NCBI GenBank assembly: GCA_964035795.1
Contig: OZ038322.1
Coordinates: forward strand, 19,136,674 to 19,200,673
Length of the DNA stretch: 64,000 nt
Source of the DNA: Pterobdella sp. o SKG-2022
Lineage: Eukaryota; Annelida; Clitellata; Hirudinida; Piscicolidae
Direction of reading: 5' to 3'
Part shown: positions 1 to 10,687 of the stretch, in pieces
Position numbering within the stretch: position 1 is the first letter of the stretch
How the letters are laid out: each line of letters opens with the position of its first letter
Program-made: the position numbers and the translations under genes
Notes under the pieces: generated by a model
What the model was told of the DNA's origin: nothing
Databases searched by the model: none
The model's input: only the letters and a program-made list of their open reading frames with translations

Positions 1-2175
1 AGATTCCCATCGTACCAATATCTAATTGGAATGTCAGTTGAACTGTCTTTTAAGCTTCCATTAGCATTGCTGCAAACATCATGCTGAACAGTGTTGGGGC
101 TAAGATGTAGCCCTGCTTGACTCCGTTGGTCACCTGAAAGGGTTCTGAGCTTCCACCATCGTTGAGCACTCTAGCTACCATGCCATCATGAAAAAAACGG
201 ACCATTTTTACAAATTTTTCTGGACAAGCAAATTTTGCTAGAATTTTCCATAAACCTTCTCTGCTTACTGAGTTGAAAGCTTTGTTCAGGTCAACAAAAG
301 TGATATAGAGGTCTTGGCGTTGCTCCATACTTTTCTCCTGAAATTGGCGTGCTTCAAAGATCATGTCAATGGTTCCTCTGCCAGTTCGGAATCCACATTG
401 ACTCTTAGGTAAGTGATCTTGCTCTAGGTGCTTCAGTAGGCGGTTCAAGAAAACACGAGCCAAGATCTTTCCCGCAATTGAGAGAAGAGAGATGCCTCTA
501 TGATTGTCGCATGTACGTTTGTTTCCTTTTCTTTTATAAATGTGTACAATGGTAGCGTCTTTAAATGCTTGTGGGAGCGTTTCTTTTTCCCAATTTGAAT
601 GAAAAAAATCAGTGAGTCTTTTGGTAAGCAAAATACCACCTGATTTGAATATTTCTGCCGGTATAGCATCAGGACCTGGGGCTTTACCTGTTGACATATG
701 CTTAATGGCTCTGGCGACTTCATCAACAGATGGAAGTGCATCAAGATCTATGTTTATTTCCACTTGGAGAAGGCGTTGAATCGCTTCGTCGTTGATCTTT
801 GACGGTCGATTAAGAATGCCATTGAAATGTTCGGCCCATCTTTCTAAGATTCCTTTCTTATCAGTGATCAGCTTTGAACCATCAGCACTCAGTATAGGTG
901 TATTTTTTGATGATTGTGGTCCATAGAGGCACTTGAGAGCATCATAAAAACACCTCATGTCATGGCTGTCAGCATAACCTTGTATTTTTTCGGCTTTTTG
1001 GCTGAGCCATGTGTTTTGCAGATTTCTAAGCTTTTTTTGGACCTTGCTGCGCATATTGGCAAAGACATTTTTCTTTGATTTTGATTTCGGGTCATTCTGA
1101 TGAGCGCTGAATAACTGGCGTTTCTTTTTCAACATGGTTTGAATAGCAATATCATTTTCATCAAACCAATCTTGATGTTTCCTGGAGGTTAAGCCAAGGA
1201 CTTGTAATGCGGAAGAATAAATCGTTTCTTTCATAAACTCCCAGTCGTTGCTTTCAACCCTTGAGAGTTCGTGTTCAAGATTGATCGCAAATTCCTGTTG
1301 AACCTTGGGGATTTTCAACTTTGTGACATCAAGCCGCTTTAAAGCTTTTTGTCGTTGAGGTCTTTTCATAGGAATAACTTGCAACTTGGTTTTGGAAATT
1401 ATAAGCCGATGATCTGTCCAACATTCCGCTCCACACATAGATTTGGTTACTTTTACATCTTGTCGGTCTTTGGGTCTAACAATGATGAAGTCAATGAGAT
1501 GCCAATGCCTAGAGCGAGGGTGCATCCAGGAAGTCTTGTTGCGGGTTGGAAGGCGAAACAGAGTGTTTGTTATGATAAGTCCAAATGATGTACATGATTT
1601 AAGCAGACGTAAACCATTACTATTACACTTGCCAATTCCATGATTACCTAAGACTCCGGACTTCGCTGCTGTTCTAGATTCATCAAGAACGACCATATGG
1701 CCTGAGCCGCCTGTGTGTAGGTTTGCAACTACAGCTTACAGTGATTCCACACCTGCTGCTTCGTCACTCTCCTAACGCCACAGGGCTTGGTAAATTAAAT
1801 GGTCTTTGTTGCCATGACCTGCGCTGTAATGAGATTTAAGTGAAGAAGGTTTACGCATCACCGACCTCACTCTATCGTCTAGACAAGCTTGAGCCAGCGG
1901 CAAAACTGGATCAAGACAGCTGGAAGCTAGTCTGGATGCAGAAGCTGCCGGAGAGACGACCTAATGCATTATCTAACCGCCTAAGGGGCTCCACTCCTGA
2001 TTTGGGATAGGGTTTACTCCCTTAGCCTTTGCTCTTAACGAGGAGCTAAACCACAAGGCAGCGGTATCAGAGGGTAGTTTTTAGTGATTTTAAGGTTGCA
2101 CAACCACCGGTATTTTTAAAGAGATACCATCTCGAGGAAGGCTGCCAACCAAGGCTGAAGAGCCCTTCACACCCT
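1..2175 (-). mobile_element. LINE (non-LTR retrotransposon), endonuclease/reverse transcriptase fragment, internally deleted
   Basis: The long minus-strand frame from about 1696 to 50 encodes the C-terminal part of an APE-type endonuclease (motifs TSWMHPRSRHWHLIDFI and ECWTDHRL) followed by a reverse transcriptase with GKAPGPDAIPAEIF, HRGISLLSIAGKILARVFLNRL, FVDLNKAF and GVKQGYILAPTLFS. Such ORFs are often annotated as craniofacial-development-protein-2-like. The N-terminal half of the endonuclease is missing: just before the frame, sequence resembling the element's 5' leader (about 1700-2165, G+C-richer than the surroundings) is joined directly to mid-endonuclease. Near position 51 a one-base loss puts a stop after MLMEA; the normal continuation (DIPIRYWYDGNL) is seen in the next frame and runs off the left edge. 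The copy is therefore inactive. Clade assignment (RTE- or CR1-like) is uncertain. Confidence 0.85.
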
Positions 2176-2188
2176 TTTCATATTTGAA

Positions 2189-3119
2189 TAATCGGTTTTC
2201 CGAACGAAACTGGCTGATTTATATGATATAAAAATAATATTACAACATAATATAATGTAAAACTGAAAGAAAAAAAAATAATAAAATAATATAATAATAA
2301 TACAATATACTAATAACATAATAACAATAATAATGTAGTAGGAGAATAATAACATAATATAAAAACGATAATATAATATAGCAACAACAATAATATAATA
2401 TAATATAATAATTATAATATAATATTATAATAATATAGCATAATAATATAATTATATATATGTATATAATTTTTTAAAATAACATTTCAAACAGTGTTTA
2501 TAAAATTGAAAAGTTCACATATTATTAAAAAGTGAAATATTATTAAAAAGTAAAACATTATTGAAGATTGAAAAAGTATTAAAAAGTAAAATATTATTAA
2601 ATAGTAAATTGTTATTAAAGAGTAAAAATATGTTTACACAGTAAAATAAAATAATAGTACAAACGAAGAAATATTTATATTTTTTTTACTTGTGCATAGT
2701 TAGATAATTATAGTATAAAAATATATTATGGTCTTAAGAAACAATTAGTAAATAATAAATTACGATAATTTTTTTAAAACTTAAGAAACCTAATTTATTT
2801 TTTTTTTAATAGAAATCACTTAAAATAATTCTTTCAAATTAAATTATTCATAACTTAATGTAATATAATATATTGTGTGAAGTAATACTTATAAATAATA
2901 AACTTAAACTTAAGCTAAGTAATAAAGTAATAAAGAGTTTATCTTTCTTAGGTACTTATTAAAACAGTTATTTTTAGAAACATGTAAATGTTATTATGTA
3001 AAATAAAAAAACTCACTTACTTTGAAACTTTTTATCAAAAAAATGTTAAAAAAACCCTTAAAATAATCAAAATATAACCAACGAGAATAAATTCAGCCAG
3101 TTTCGTTCGCGCCGGATTA
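2189..3119. repeat. A+T-rich block bounded by ~30-bp terminal inverted repeats; possible MITE or DNA transposon relic
   Basis: Left end 2189-2222 and right end 3087-3119 are inverted copies. Both carry GAACGAAACTGGCTGA followed by TTTAT, and both begin TAATC then GG, with one or two small gaps. The outermost bases are TA on each side, as expected for a TA-targeting (mariner/Tc1-like) element. The roughly 900 bp between is extremely A+T-rich with TAATA-type simple repeats and no convincing reading frame. A 16-base A run adjoins the right end. No transposase is present, so it would be non-autonomous. Whether the ends define one insertion or only an old inverted repeat is not settled. Confidence 0.5.
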
Positions 3120-3295
3120 CAAAAAAAAAAAAAAGCAAGTAATGTATACATTACCTAATAATGTGGATTTTAGTTGAATAATTTTAATTTTGAAAACCCT
3201 AAGCGTAATGAGATCATATGATGTTCAAAAATTTTAAAACTGAATAATTCAAAAAAAAAGATTTGTTTTGAAATGCGAGTAAGGTAAATTTGGAA

Positions 3296-5134
3296 TCACA
3301 AACATTTGTTGGCGCGCATCACCACTCTGTTCACGTATGTTCTGGTAGATTCTGTAGCTTCGGTTGGCAGCGACAAATTAGGTGACTTCGTGAAATTGAT
3401 TTCATAATATTCTTCATAGATAACTTGGGAATCTTCGAATTCTAAATGAACATCAAAACAAAAATCAATAGAGATAAAAGCTTGAGAAAAAATAAACGAA
3501 TTATATTTATTTGCGATAAACTACTTCTAGGTAACTAACAAGGTAATTGAATGAGAATGGAACTTCTAACGAACACAAAAATTTAATAATCTCTTATTTT
3601 CGATGAAGTTTTGCGGCAAAACAAATTGAAATGTTTGACAAATAGATGGATAACATTGGGGCTTGCAAGGGCAAGGTAGGACAATTACAAAGATTGAATT
3701 ATTCATGATAAGCTCAACATATTGTTTATTACTGATTGTAATATAAATGGAACTACAATAACTATTTCAGTTTAAAAAAAACATTGAAAAAAGTTTTTTT
3801 GAAATTGATTAATAATTATGCTAGCACATACATTCAGTTTTTAATACATTTTTAGTTGTTTTTTTTGATACATTTCTTTCCAAGCTAATTGATATCGATT
3901 TTAAATTCTCTTAATTCAATTTTCAAACAGGAAAGAATGTGCTTATAGTGCCACTTGAATGAATAAAAAGTTTGAATCAAAACCCTTTTCATCGTTCTCA
4001 TATACTTCATACGTTGATTCCGTTATGTTAACGAAAGTTTCATTGAGTGCAAACATAGAATGAGTTGAGTGGAAATAAGCTGTGGAAAACTGCGTCGACA
4101 TAGGGGTCGCTTTGCCTGCTGAAAAATTAAAATCATCATCTTATCATTACTATGGTTTTATATAAAAGCCTTATTTCAACTACATGTCTGTGGTATAATA
4201 TGTTAATGTTATATTTAATATTGTGTTTCAAAACGATGTCTAAGATTTGAGCCATGTATCTAATATTTCTTCATAAGTTCTTGTCCATTTATTCATTCAT
4301 TATTCATAAACAATATTTCATTAAGCTGATGTGATTACAGCTATTAATTTAGTTTGCAGGCCTTATTTGATGCGTTTTTTTAATTGTTTTTGGTGTTAAG
4401 TTTAGTTTCACAATTCACATTCATTATATATAGCTCAAAAAATTATATAGTTATAAAGCTAAATGCTTAAATTAAATTTATTTATATGAATTTGAAATAG
4501 AAGATTTTTTTCGAATATTAAAAATCACAAACCAATTTCAAACCCATTTTGAAGTATTGTGAAAACCAAGATTAAAACATTCATTTTCACAGAGGTTTGT
4601 TTGAAAGAACAGGGAGTCAATGATGCTAGAACAAGGTTTTGGTCAGAAGTTTTGAATTTGATTAACATCTCTAATATATATTTTATTCATTGTTGAAATA
4701 ATGTATGTTTAAAAGAGGTTTTTTCCCATGTTTGTTTATTAAAACTGACGTTGAATCAGAAACATTCAAAAATAATGAATTTCATTATATTTTCTAAAAT
4801 TGCCATTATTACTATTTCAAAGAGTATTTTTTTGAAAAATGCATTTAAATTTAGAAAAAATTATTATTCAAAGAAAGAATATTTTTGCCCGATTGCCCTC
4901 TTGTCACGGCTTAGCGACTATGTCATAATGCACAAAAAATATTCCAGCTAAAAGATTTTGACTTTTGAGACGTAATTTCAAGGAAAATTCACTTCATAAT
5001 TGCGCATAATATATCATTTATGAATGTGCTTTGAAAAAAAAGTTTATTCAATTCAGTAAACGTGCCATCACTAAAACTCACCCCGTTTTTAAGCAGTTGT
5101 CCTTATAGTCATTTAAAACTACAAATTTCCCCAT
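3296..5134 (-). CDS. unrecognised small four-exon gene (about 125 residues)
   Basis: Four minus-strand exons join in phase: 5082-5134 (ATG, MGKFVVLNDYKDNCLKTG, strong GTGAGT donor), 4591-4625 (35 nt, acceptor TTCTAG), 3984-4118 (acceptor TTTTTCAG) and 3296-3441 (acceptor TTCATTTAG, ends in TGA). The last two exons give about 93 open codons across the junction, in patches clearly richer in G+C than their surroundings. The protein has no obvious signal peptide or membrane segment and ends with an acidic, tyrosine-rich stretch (EVYENDEKEFEDSQVIYEEYYEI). I recognise no family. The weakest parts are the tiny second exon and its GTGAAA donor; the first exon might belong elsewhere. No clear AATAAA follows the stop. 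Confidence 0.4.
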
Positions 5135-5470
5135 TTTATTATCAAATGATTTGCATGCCTTAGATCATTAATTTTCGAGAAACATTCTTTATTTCAAAAA
5201 TCATCTGTAACGATGCACCCTTGTACCATCGATGAATGCCACCATCTTCAATACTTTCAGCCTTTTTTAAATCAGTAGTTTAAATAAATCGGCTTAAGTT
5301 TCTTTTGCAAAAAGTAAACGTATTTTAACTTTCAACAATAAGACTTCCATAAATTTCCAATACTAAAATGAGTCCTAAATCAAAAAAAAAGGCTAGAGTT
5401 AAAAGAATAGGACACCAAAAAAACTTTAAAATAAGAAGCACCCATGCTGAAGTAATATATAGCTTTGTGA
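5135..5470. other. A+T-rich sequence, no supported gene
   Basis: This stretch lies upstream of the small minus-strand gene. A minus-strand open stretch at about 5158-5277 encodes about 40 residues (EDGGIHRWYKGASLQ) between stops, but it has no convincing splice donor. I do not call it. Confidence 0.4.
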
Positions 5471-5487
5471 TGCTGTTTTGATCTTCA

Positions 5488-6090
5488 GTGACAAAGTGTT
5501 TCTGGCTTTCGGATCAGATGCCGCTGTTTTTGGCGCTGTCCATTTTTTCCTATTTTTTATTTCATTTTCTCATATCGTTTTTTCAAAATTTCACCGTAGT
5601 ACAAGAAAGATGACAAATTCGACAACGTGCAGAACACACAAACTCAATCTTGTGAGAGAAACAGAGTTGCCACCTCAATCAAAAGCCTTTCTATTGGCGC
5701 ATAAATCAATTTTACATATTTTTTTCTTTTTTAGGCTTTTACATATTTTTCTTTGTTGAGATTTTTTGACTAATAATTATATTGTTTTTTTTCTCGGTAT
5801 ACCTTATTATATTTGTCGCATGCTGATTCCACAATGTTTCAAAATTGTTTTTGCGATGAAGCAGATTAATCTTTTTATGAGTTATCGAACATATGTTTCA
5901 CATGTAAATTATCATTGAAAACATTTATTTGAAGCCATATTCCTTAATATCTTCTTGTAGAGCCTAAAGAAAATCTGTGCGTGGATGTGAGAGGCAAGTT
6001 AAACGATGTATTGGGCTTTTTCTTATCTCTAACAACTTCTCCCAATAATATTTTTGTTTGCAGAGAATAACGAATTCCCAGTCAATAAAA
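5488..6090 (+). CDS. possible 3' exons of an unidentified plus-strand gene
   Basis: Three patches look like exons. At 5488 an acceptor (GATCTTCAG) precedes about 16 codons (DKVFLAFGSDAAVFGAV). At about 5603 the acceptor CACCGTAG precedes YKKDDKFDNVQNTQTQ and on to a TAA. At about 5961 the acceptor TCTTCTTGTAG precedes PKENLCVDVRGKLNDVLGF, which stays open to a TAA near 6070, followed by AATAAA at about 6085. The last fits a terminal exon with its polyadenylation signal. A further intron with a GTTTGCAG acceptor could also lie inside that exon. I could not join the patches in one phase, so this is a set of candidates and not a gene model. No family is recognised. Confidence 0.3.
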
Positions 6091-6099
6091 GTATTATCA

Positions 6100-9000
6100 A
6101 TATTCGTTTCAGTTTTTGTTGACATTTCTTTTGTGTTTTTTATTTTTTTTTATTTTATGAAACATTTAAATCACATTCAGTTTAGAACTATCATATATAA
6201 ATAAAACTTCAAAATTTTTGAGCAATGGAATGAAACTTTTTCAAAAATTGATAATGTAAATTTTCATGATTTTGAACAGCTGAGCAAGGCATAAATTAAT
6301 TTTTTCATAATATCAAATGTTTGAGTTTTAATAAACATTATATTATTAAAGACTCAGAATTAAAATACTTTAGATTTATTTCATTTTAAACATTTTTCCA
6401 TCTTCAAAACTCATAAAAGCCCCATAGCCGATAAATTGTAAATATTTCCATAAATAATGTGTAATCGATAGCCTATCCGCCGAATCTTGTGTGTATGTGT
6501 GCGCGGTTATATTGCTTGAGCGGTTGTTTGCATGTGTGTATCTGGGTATTATTTGTATATCTATGTATTGGCTGAAAAATGCTTGTTTCATCAAGTTAGT
6601 TTTTATGAAGTTTGGAATTAATTTTGAAATCACATGTGTGTGAAGGTAAAGTTTGCAATGAAAACATTTTAAAACTCGCCAAAGTAAATAGGTTTTTTTA
6701 TATTTTTGTCTCAACTTTGAGAAAACTTCACGTTAAACACAGTTAATTCTCATTAAGAGTGCGAAAAAATCTTTACTGGAGTTGTTTCATTGATGGAACT
6801 TTAATTTTATTTTTTGATTGTTTTTTTATCCAAAAGTTTAAATTAGATTTAGTTTTTAGAAACAAAACCCTCATCATTCTGTTTGACATCAATTAAGATA
6901 AGACTCGTCAAAGCTACAAGTTAAATTCAAAGAATTTTAGTGTTTTTGTATCGAAGTTGATTTTTAGCTAGTTTTTCCATGTTTTTCATAAAATTCTATT
7001 ATCAATTTTTTATTAAAATCTTACAACTTCAAAGTCAAAAAGTTAGCATTATATAACCTTTTTCAAAAAACCAAACTATAACATTTTCAAAATGTGTATA
7101 TCTTAAAATATTTATTTGTTCCATATATTTGAAAAAAAAAATTCAATTTGAAACTTTTTTGCTCAAAAAATATTTTCAAAAAACCAACTTTTTCTATGCA
7201 TAAAAATTATACAAATCTCCTACAAGATTTCAGCAATTAGATTTTCACACATAATACTCAATTCTACCCATAAAAATATGAAAAGAGCATTTTGACGCAG
7301 TAAACAGCTGAAGTGTTGCCCCATTATCGCCTGTGCCTAATGGTCCGAACCCTTACGCAAGCGTCGAATACGGCTTTCTTCGCCTATTTTGATGCGTATA
7401 TCATTAAAAACGATGTTTTTATTGAGAATGAAAACATTCGATGTTATTCATGTGGGTTGAGAGTTTCTTATTTGTAGTAATGTCATGTTTTCTCGTGTCA
7501 AATACTTCATGCTGTTTTGAAAGTTACATGCTTCAGTTTTTAGTGTTTTTGTGTAAACTGTTTTTTTCAGTTCCTTTTTTTTGTGTTGTTTCTTTTATAA
7601 TTGTTGCAGTTGTTATATTGTTGATTGATGTGGTCTCAAGCGCTTGATCGATGGCATCCCTGATTGGGTTCAGACCCAGTAACAACCCTGCTACATTTCT
7701 CTCATTTTAAAACCTTTTTTTTATGTTTTTCAACTTTTATATTAAATTTTAAAAAACTTATCAGCTAATTTAATTGTATTGGTAGCTTATTTAAAACTTT
7801 TGAAAATGCAAAGATGTAGAGTAAGTGCTGTAGAAGCATCCGAGAGTATTGGAACTTTGAACCTGTTTCAAACTCTAAAATTACATAAGATTGCAAAAAA
7901 GTGAATTTAAAAACTCATTTGTTAAAATCTCAAATTATTATGAGTTAAATTTTCGGTACCAAAAACAGTCAAAAACTAAAAATGTTCAAACTTAAACATG
8001 CAAAATCAAGTGATGAATATGAAAAATGGCAAGCTTTTTAAAAACAGCGATAAAACTTGCATTCTATTTTACAATGCCGACTCAAAACACGATAAAACAT
8101 TGTAATAAAAAACAAAATATAATCGTAAAAACCGATGAAAAACTGAGTGAATTTGATAAAATAATGGAAAAGAATAAAGTACATGAAGATAGAATAAAAG
8201 CTGAAAAGTATTCGTAACACGGCGCAGTTGGTATTGAGATTAATAGCAAATGACCTGAACTTGATAAAACATCTCCACTGCTGCTTTTTTTTTCTTTTTT
8301 TTTATTTTATTTCTTTTAATAACATCAAAAACATGCTTGTTGATAAAAGATTTTTGATATTGATTTGAGATTGTTATTTTTTACTATTTTGATTTTTGTT
8401 TTTCGAATAAAATAAATGAGTTTTTGAAATCATAAAAATTTTATTTTCATTTAAAATTACAAAAATGTTTATCTCGAGTATAATAAAGCTCATTCATACT
8501 TTTTAAAAATTCAAAATACTTCAACAATTTTCAGTTCAAAACACCTCACTCAACTAGAGTTAGTTAAAAATTAATGGAACATCTAGCATGGATTTGGATT
8601 GCTTCTAAAAGTGATTGAGTAGCTGACCAAGAGTTAAAAAGCCATTACAAATATTTTTCATTCTGAATAGATGCTATAATGAGATTTAATTGTGCACTGT
8701 AGTAATTCGACTTTGAATCTAATCAATTAATGTCACTAAATTGAGCTTAGTTTATTGGCAGGTAGAATTCACTCAAAAATTTTAATAAGAACCCAAGTTG
8801 ATTTAAAGGCTTTCATGCCTTTGATTTAAAAACTATAAAACTTCTTTGGTCGTATGAGGAAGAAAAGTGTATGGATTGTTATTCACAATGTAACTAAACG
8901 TAGTAAGCATTAAGAGTCTAAAAAAATAAAATTAATTAGATTTTATTTAAAATAGGTATTTAAATAAGGTTTTATTTAAATTTGAATAAAAATTTTCGTA

Positions 9001-10140
9001 CACAATGATTAAATGTTGGAGTGTGTTTTTTTATATTTAATTCAAAGATTTTGTATTGCATTTTATAATGGCTTTTTAAAGTTTTGGTGTCAATATTAAC
9101 AGTGAAAGCCCTAATCATCCAACCTATTTTTTGAAATCTCCAAGTTCTTGATTAATATACTTTATAAAAACTCAATTAAAAACTTTACTATTTTTTCATT
9201 GTTGAATGCTTCAAATTCTGCAATGAAAAATTGACACATTTAAAACTTTACATTGGAAATTTAAATCAAAATTTAAAACATGGAAATAATTTTTTGGTCT
9301 AAAAAATAAAGTGAGATAATTGCTCATTTTGACCGATCTATTCATTGCTCATTTTGGACGTTTTCGAGAAATAACAGAAACAATAACTCAAATTTGAAAT
9401 TCCCATACGCAACTTTTCAAAATCTTATAAGATAAATATTAACTAATCGACAAAACGGTAAGAAAACACGAGAAATTTTATATCCAGTTGAGAGATTGGA
9501 TTTATTGTTGCTCAGAGGCGGCAAGCATTACTTTGGCATAATCTTTTACATTTTTTAACTTTTTAACACAAAACTCGTAAATTTTTATATCAAAATACGA
9601 GAATAAAACTTGCGGCAGTTTCATGAATATGGCCTTTTTCACGTTTTTTTTAAAGAGAAAGACTTCACAATTTATTTTCTTAAACCGTTGGAAATTGAAT
9701 CTTCAAAGGCATTTAAAGAAAATTTTTGTATATTCAAAAAAAATAATTTTTCATTTAATGAAAGAATACACATTTTAAAGTTTTTCAATTAAATTCAATT
9801 TTGAAGATAATTGAATAATGTTCATTTTAAAAAAATATTATGCAAATAGATTTCTTATATAATTGAACTTGTCTAGATGAGCGTCATTTCAAATAAATAT
9901 AACAAAAAACTCATTAAATCTCTATCGAATGTCTGCGAATGAAATTAAAAGTTAAATTAATCTATTCATTCAATCTTTCTAAAAATAATTAAAAAAGCAA
10001 ATCTTAGTTAATTTTTCAAACGAAAAAATAATCATTAATTGAGAAGAAAATTAATTTAAATTTAAACTTAAATTGAAAGTACTTTTTCTATGTAGTTTCC
10101 TAGACTCATTAAATTTATTCAAATAATTAAACTTATGCAC
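6100..10140. other. A+T-rich non-coding region
   Basis: About 4 kb dominated by T- and A-runs with no gene I can support. Two patches stand out by higher G+C. At 7300-7450 the plus-strand frame includes FIENENIRCYSCGLR. At 7630-7700 there is a short plus-strand frame, RLIDGIPDWVQTQ then stop, after a weak acceptor. Both could be isolated exons or old repeats. Frames of 60 or so codons at 7441, 8026 and 9610 have the composition expected of chance. Confidence 0.5.
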
Positions 10141-10185
10141 GCAAGTGACGTTTATATACGCAGTGTATATATAATATAAAAAAAG

Positions 10186-10198
10186 GCCTATATAAAAC
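10186..10198 (+). promoter_or_regulatory. candidate TATA box of the LRR-Ig-FN3 gene
   Basis: A TATATAAAA motif with G+C-containing flanks (GGCC before, CCG after) stands out from the surrounding A+T-rich DNA about 490 bases upstream of the ATG at 10688. If used, transcription would begin near 10220-10230. In DNA of this composition TATA-like strings are common, so this is only a candidate. Confidence 0.3.
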
Positions 10199-10687
10199 CG
10201 AGGTAAAGAACAAATGTGAAATTCTAGAGACTTTAGTAGTTGTGCATAAATTTCCAGGCTTTGACTGAATTAAAGTGATTAATTAGCTTCATGTTCCTTT
10301 CACCTCAAGGTACTTTGGCATTATATTTTGAAAACGAAAATTATTTAAATTATTAGTAAAACAATTAGTAGAAGGACGGAGTATGATTATAACCAAAACT
10401 GAATACTTTATAATTTCAAATATTTGTTGAAAGCTGATTTTCCAGCCGAATAAACACTTATTATCGGCATACGACACCAAAAAGTGTAAAATCAAGAAAA
10501 TAATTTGAAATCATATTCGTTTGAGTCTGCAGCTATAAACTCAATTTCACTTGAAAAAATTTTAAAATCTTTATGAGTTTTTTTGGTACAATGTTTTTTT
10601 GAAGAGACTCAAAAAAAATTTTAAATCCACCTAAAAGTAGTTTTTTAAATTTACAACAGCCGAAACTCAGTGAAATAATTCCATAAA

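Noticed and set aside
4751..4951. Plus-strand 66-codon frame
   Set aside because: Ile/Lys/Phe-rich translation typical of A+T-rich chance frames, and it overlaps an intron of the minus-strand gene.
7640..7700. GGGTTCAGACCC resembling a tRNA T-arm, and open frames on both strands
   Set aside because: No cloverleaf forms, and neither frame has paired splice signals.
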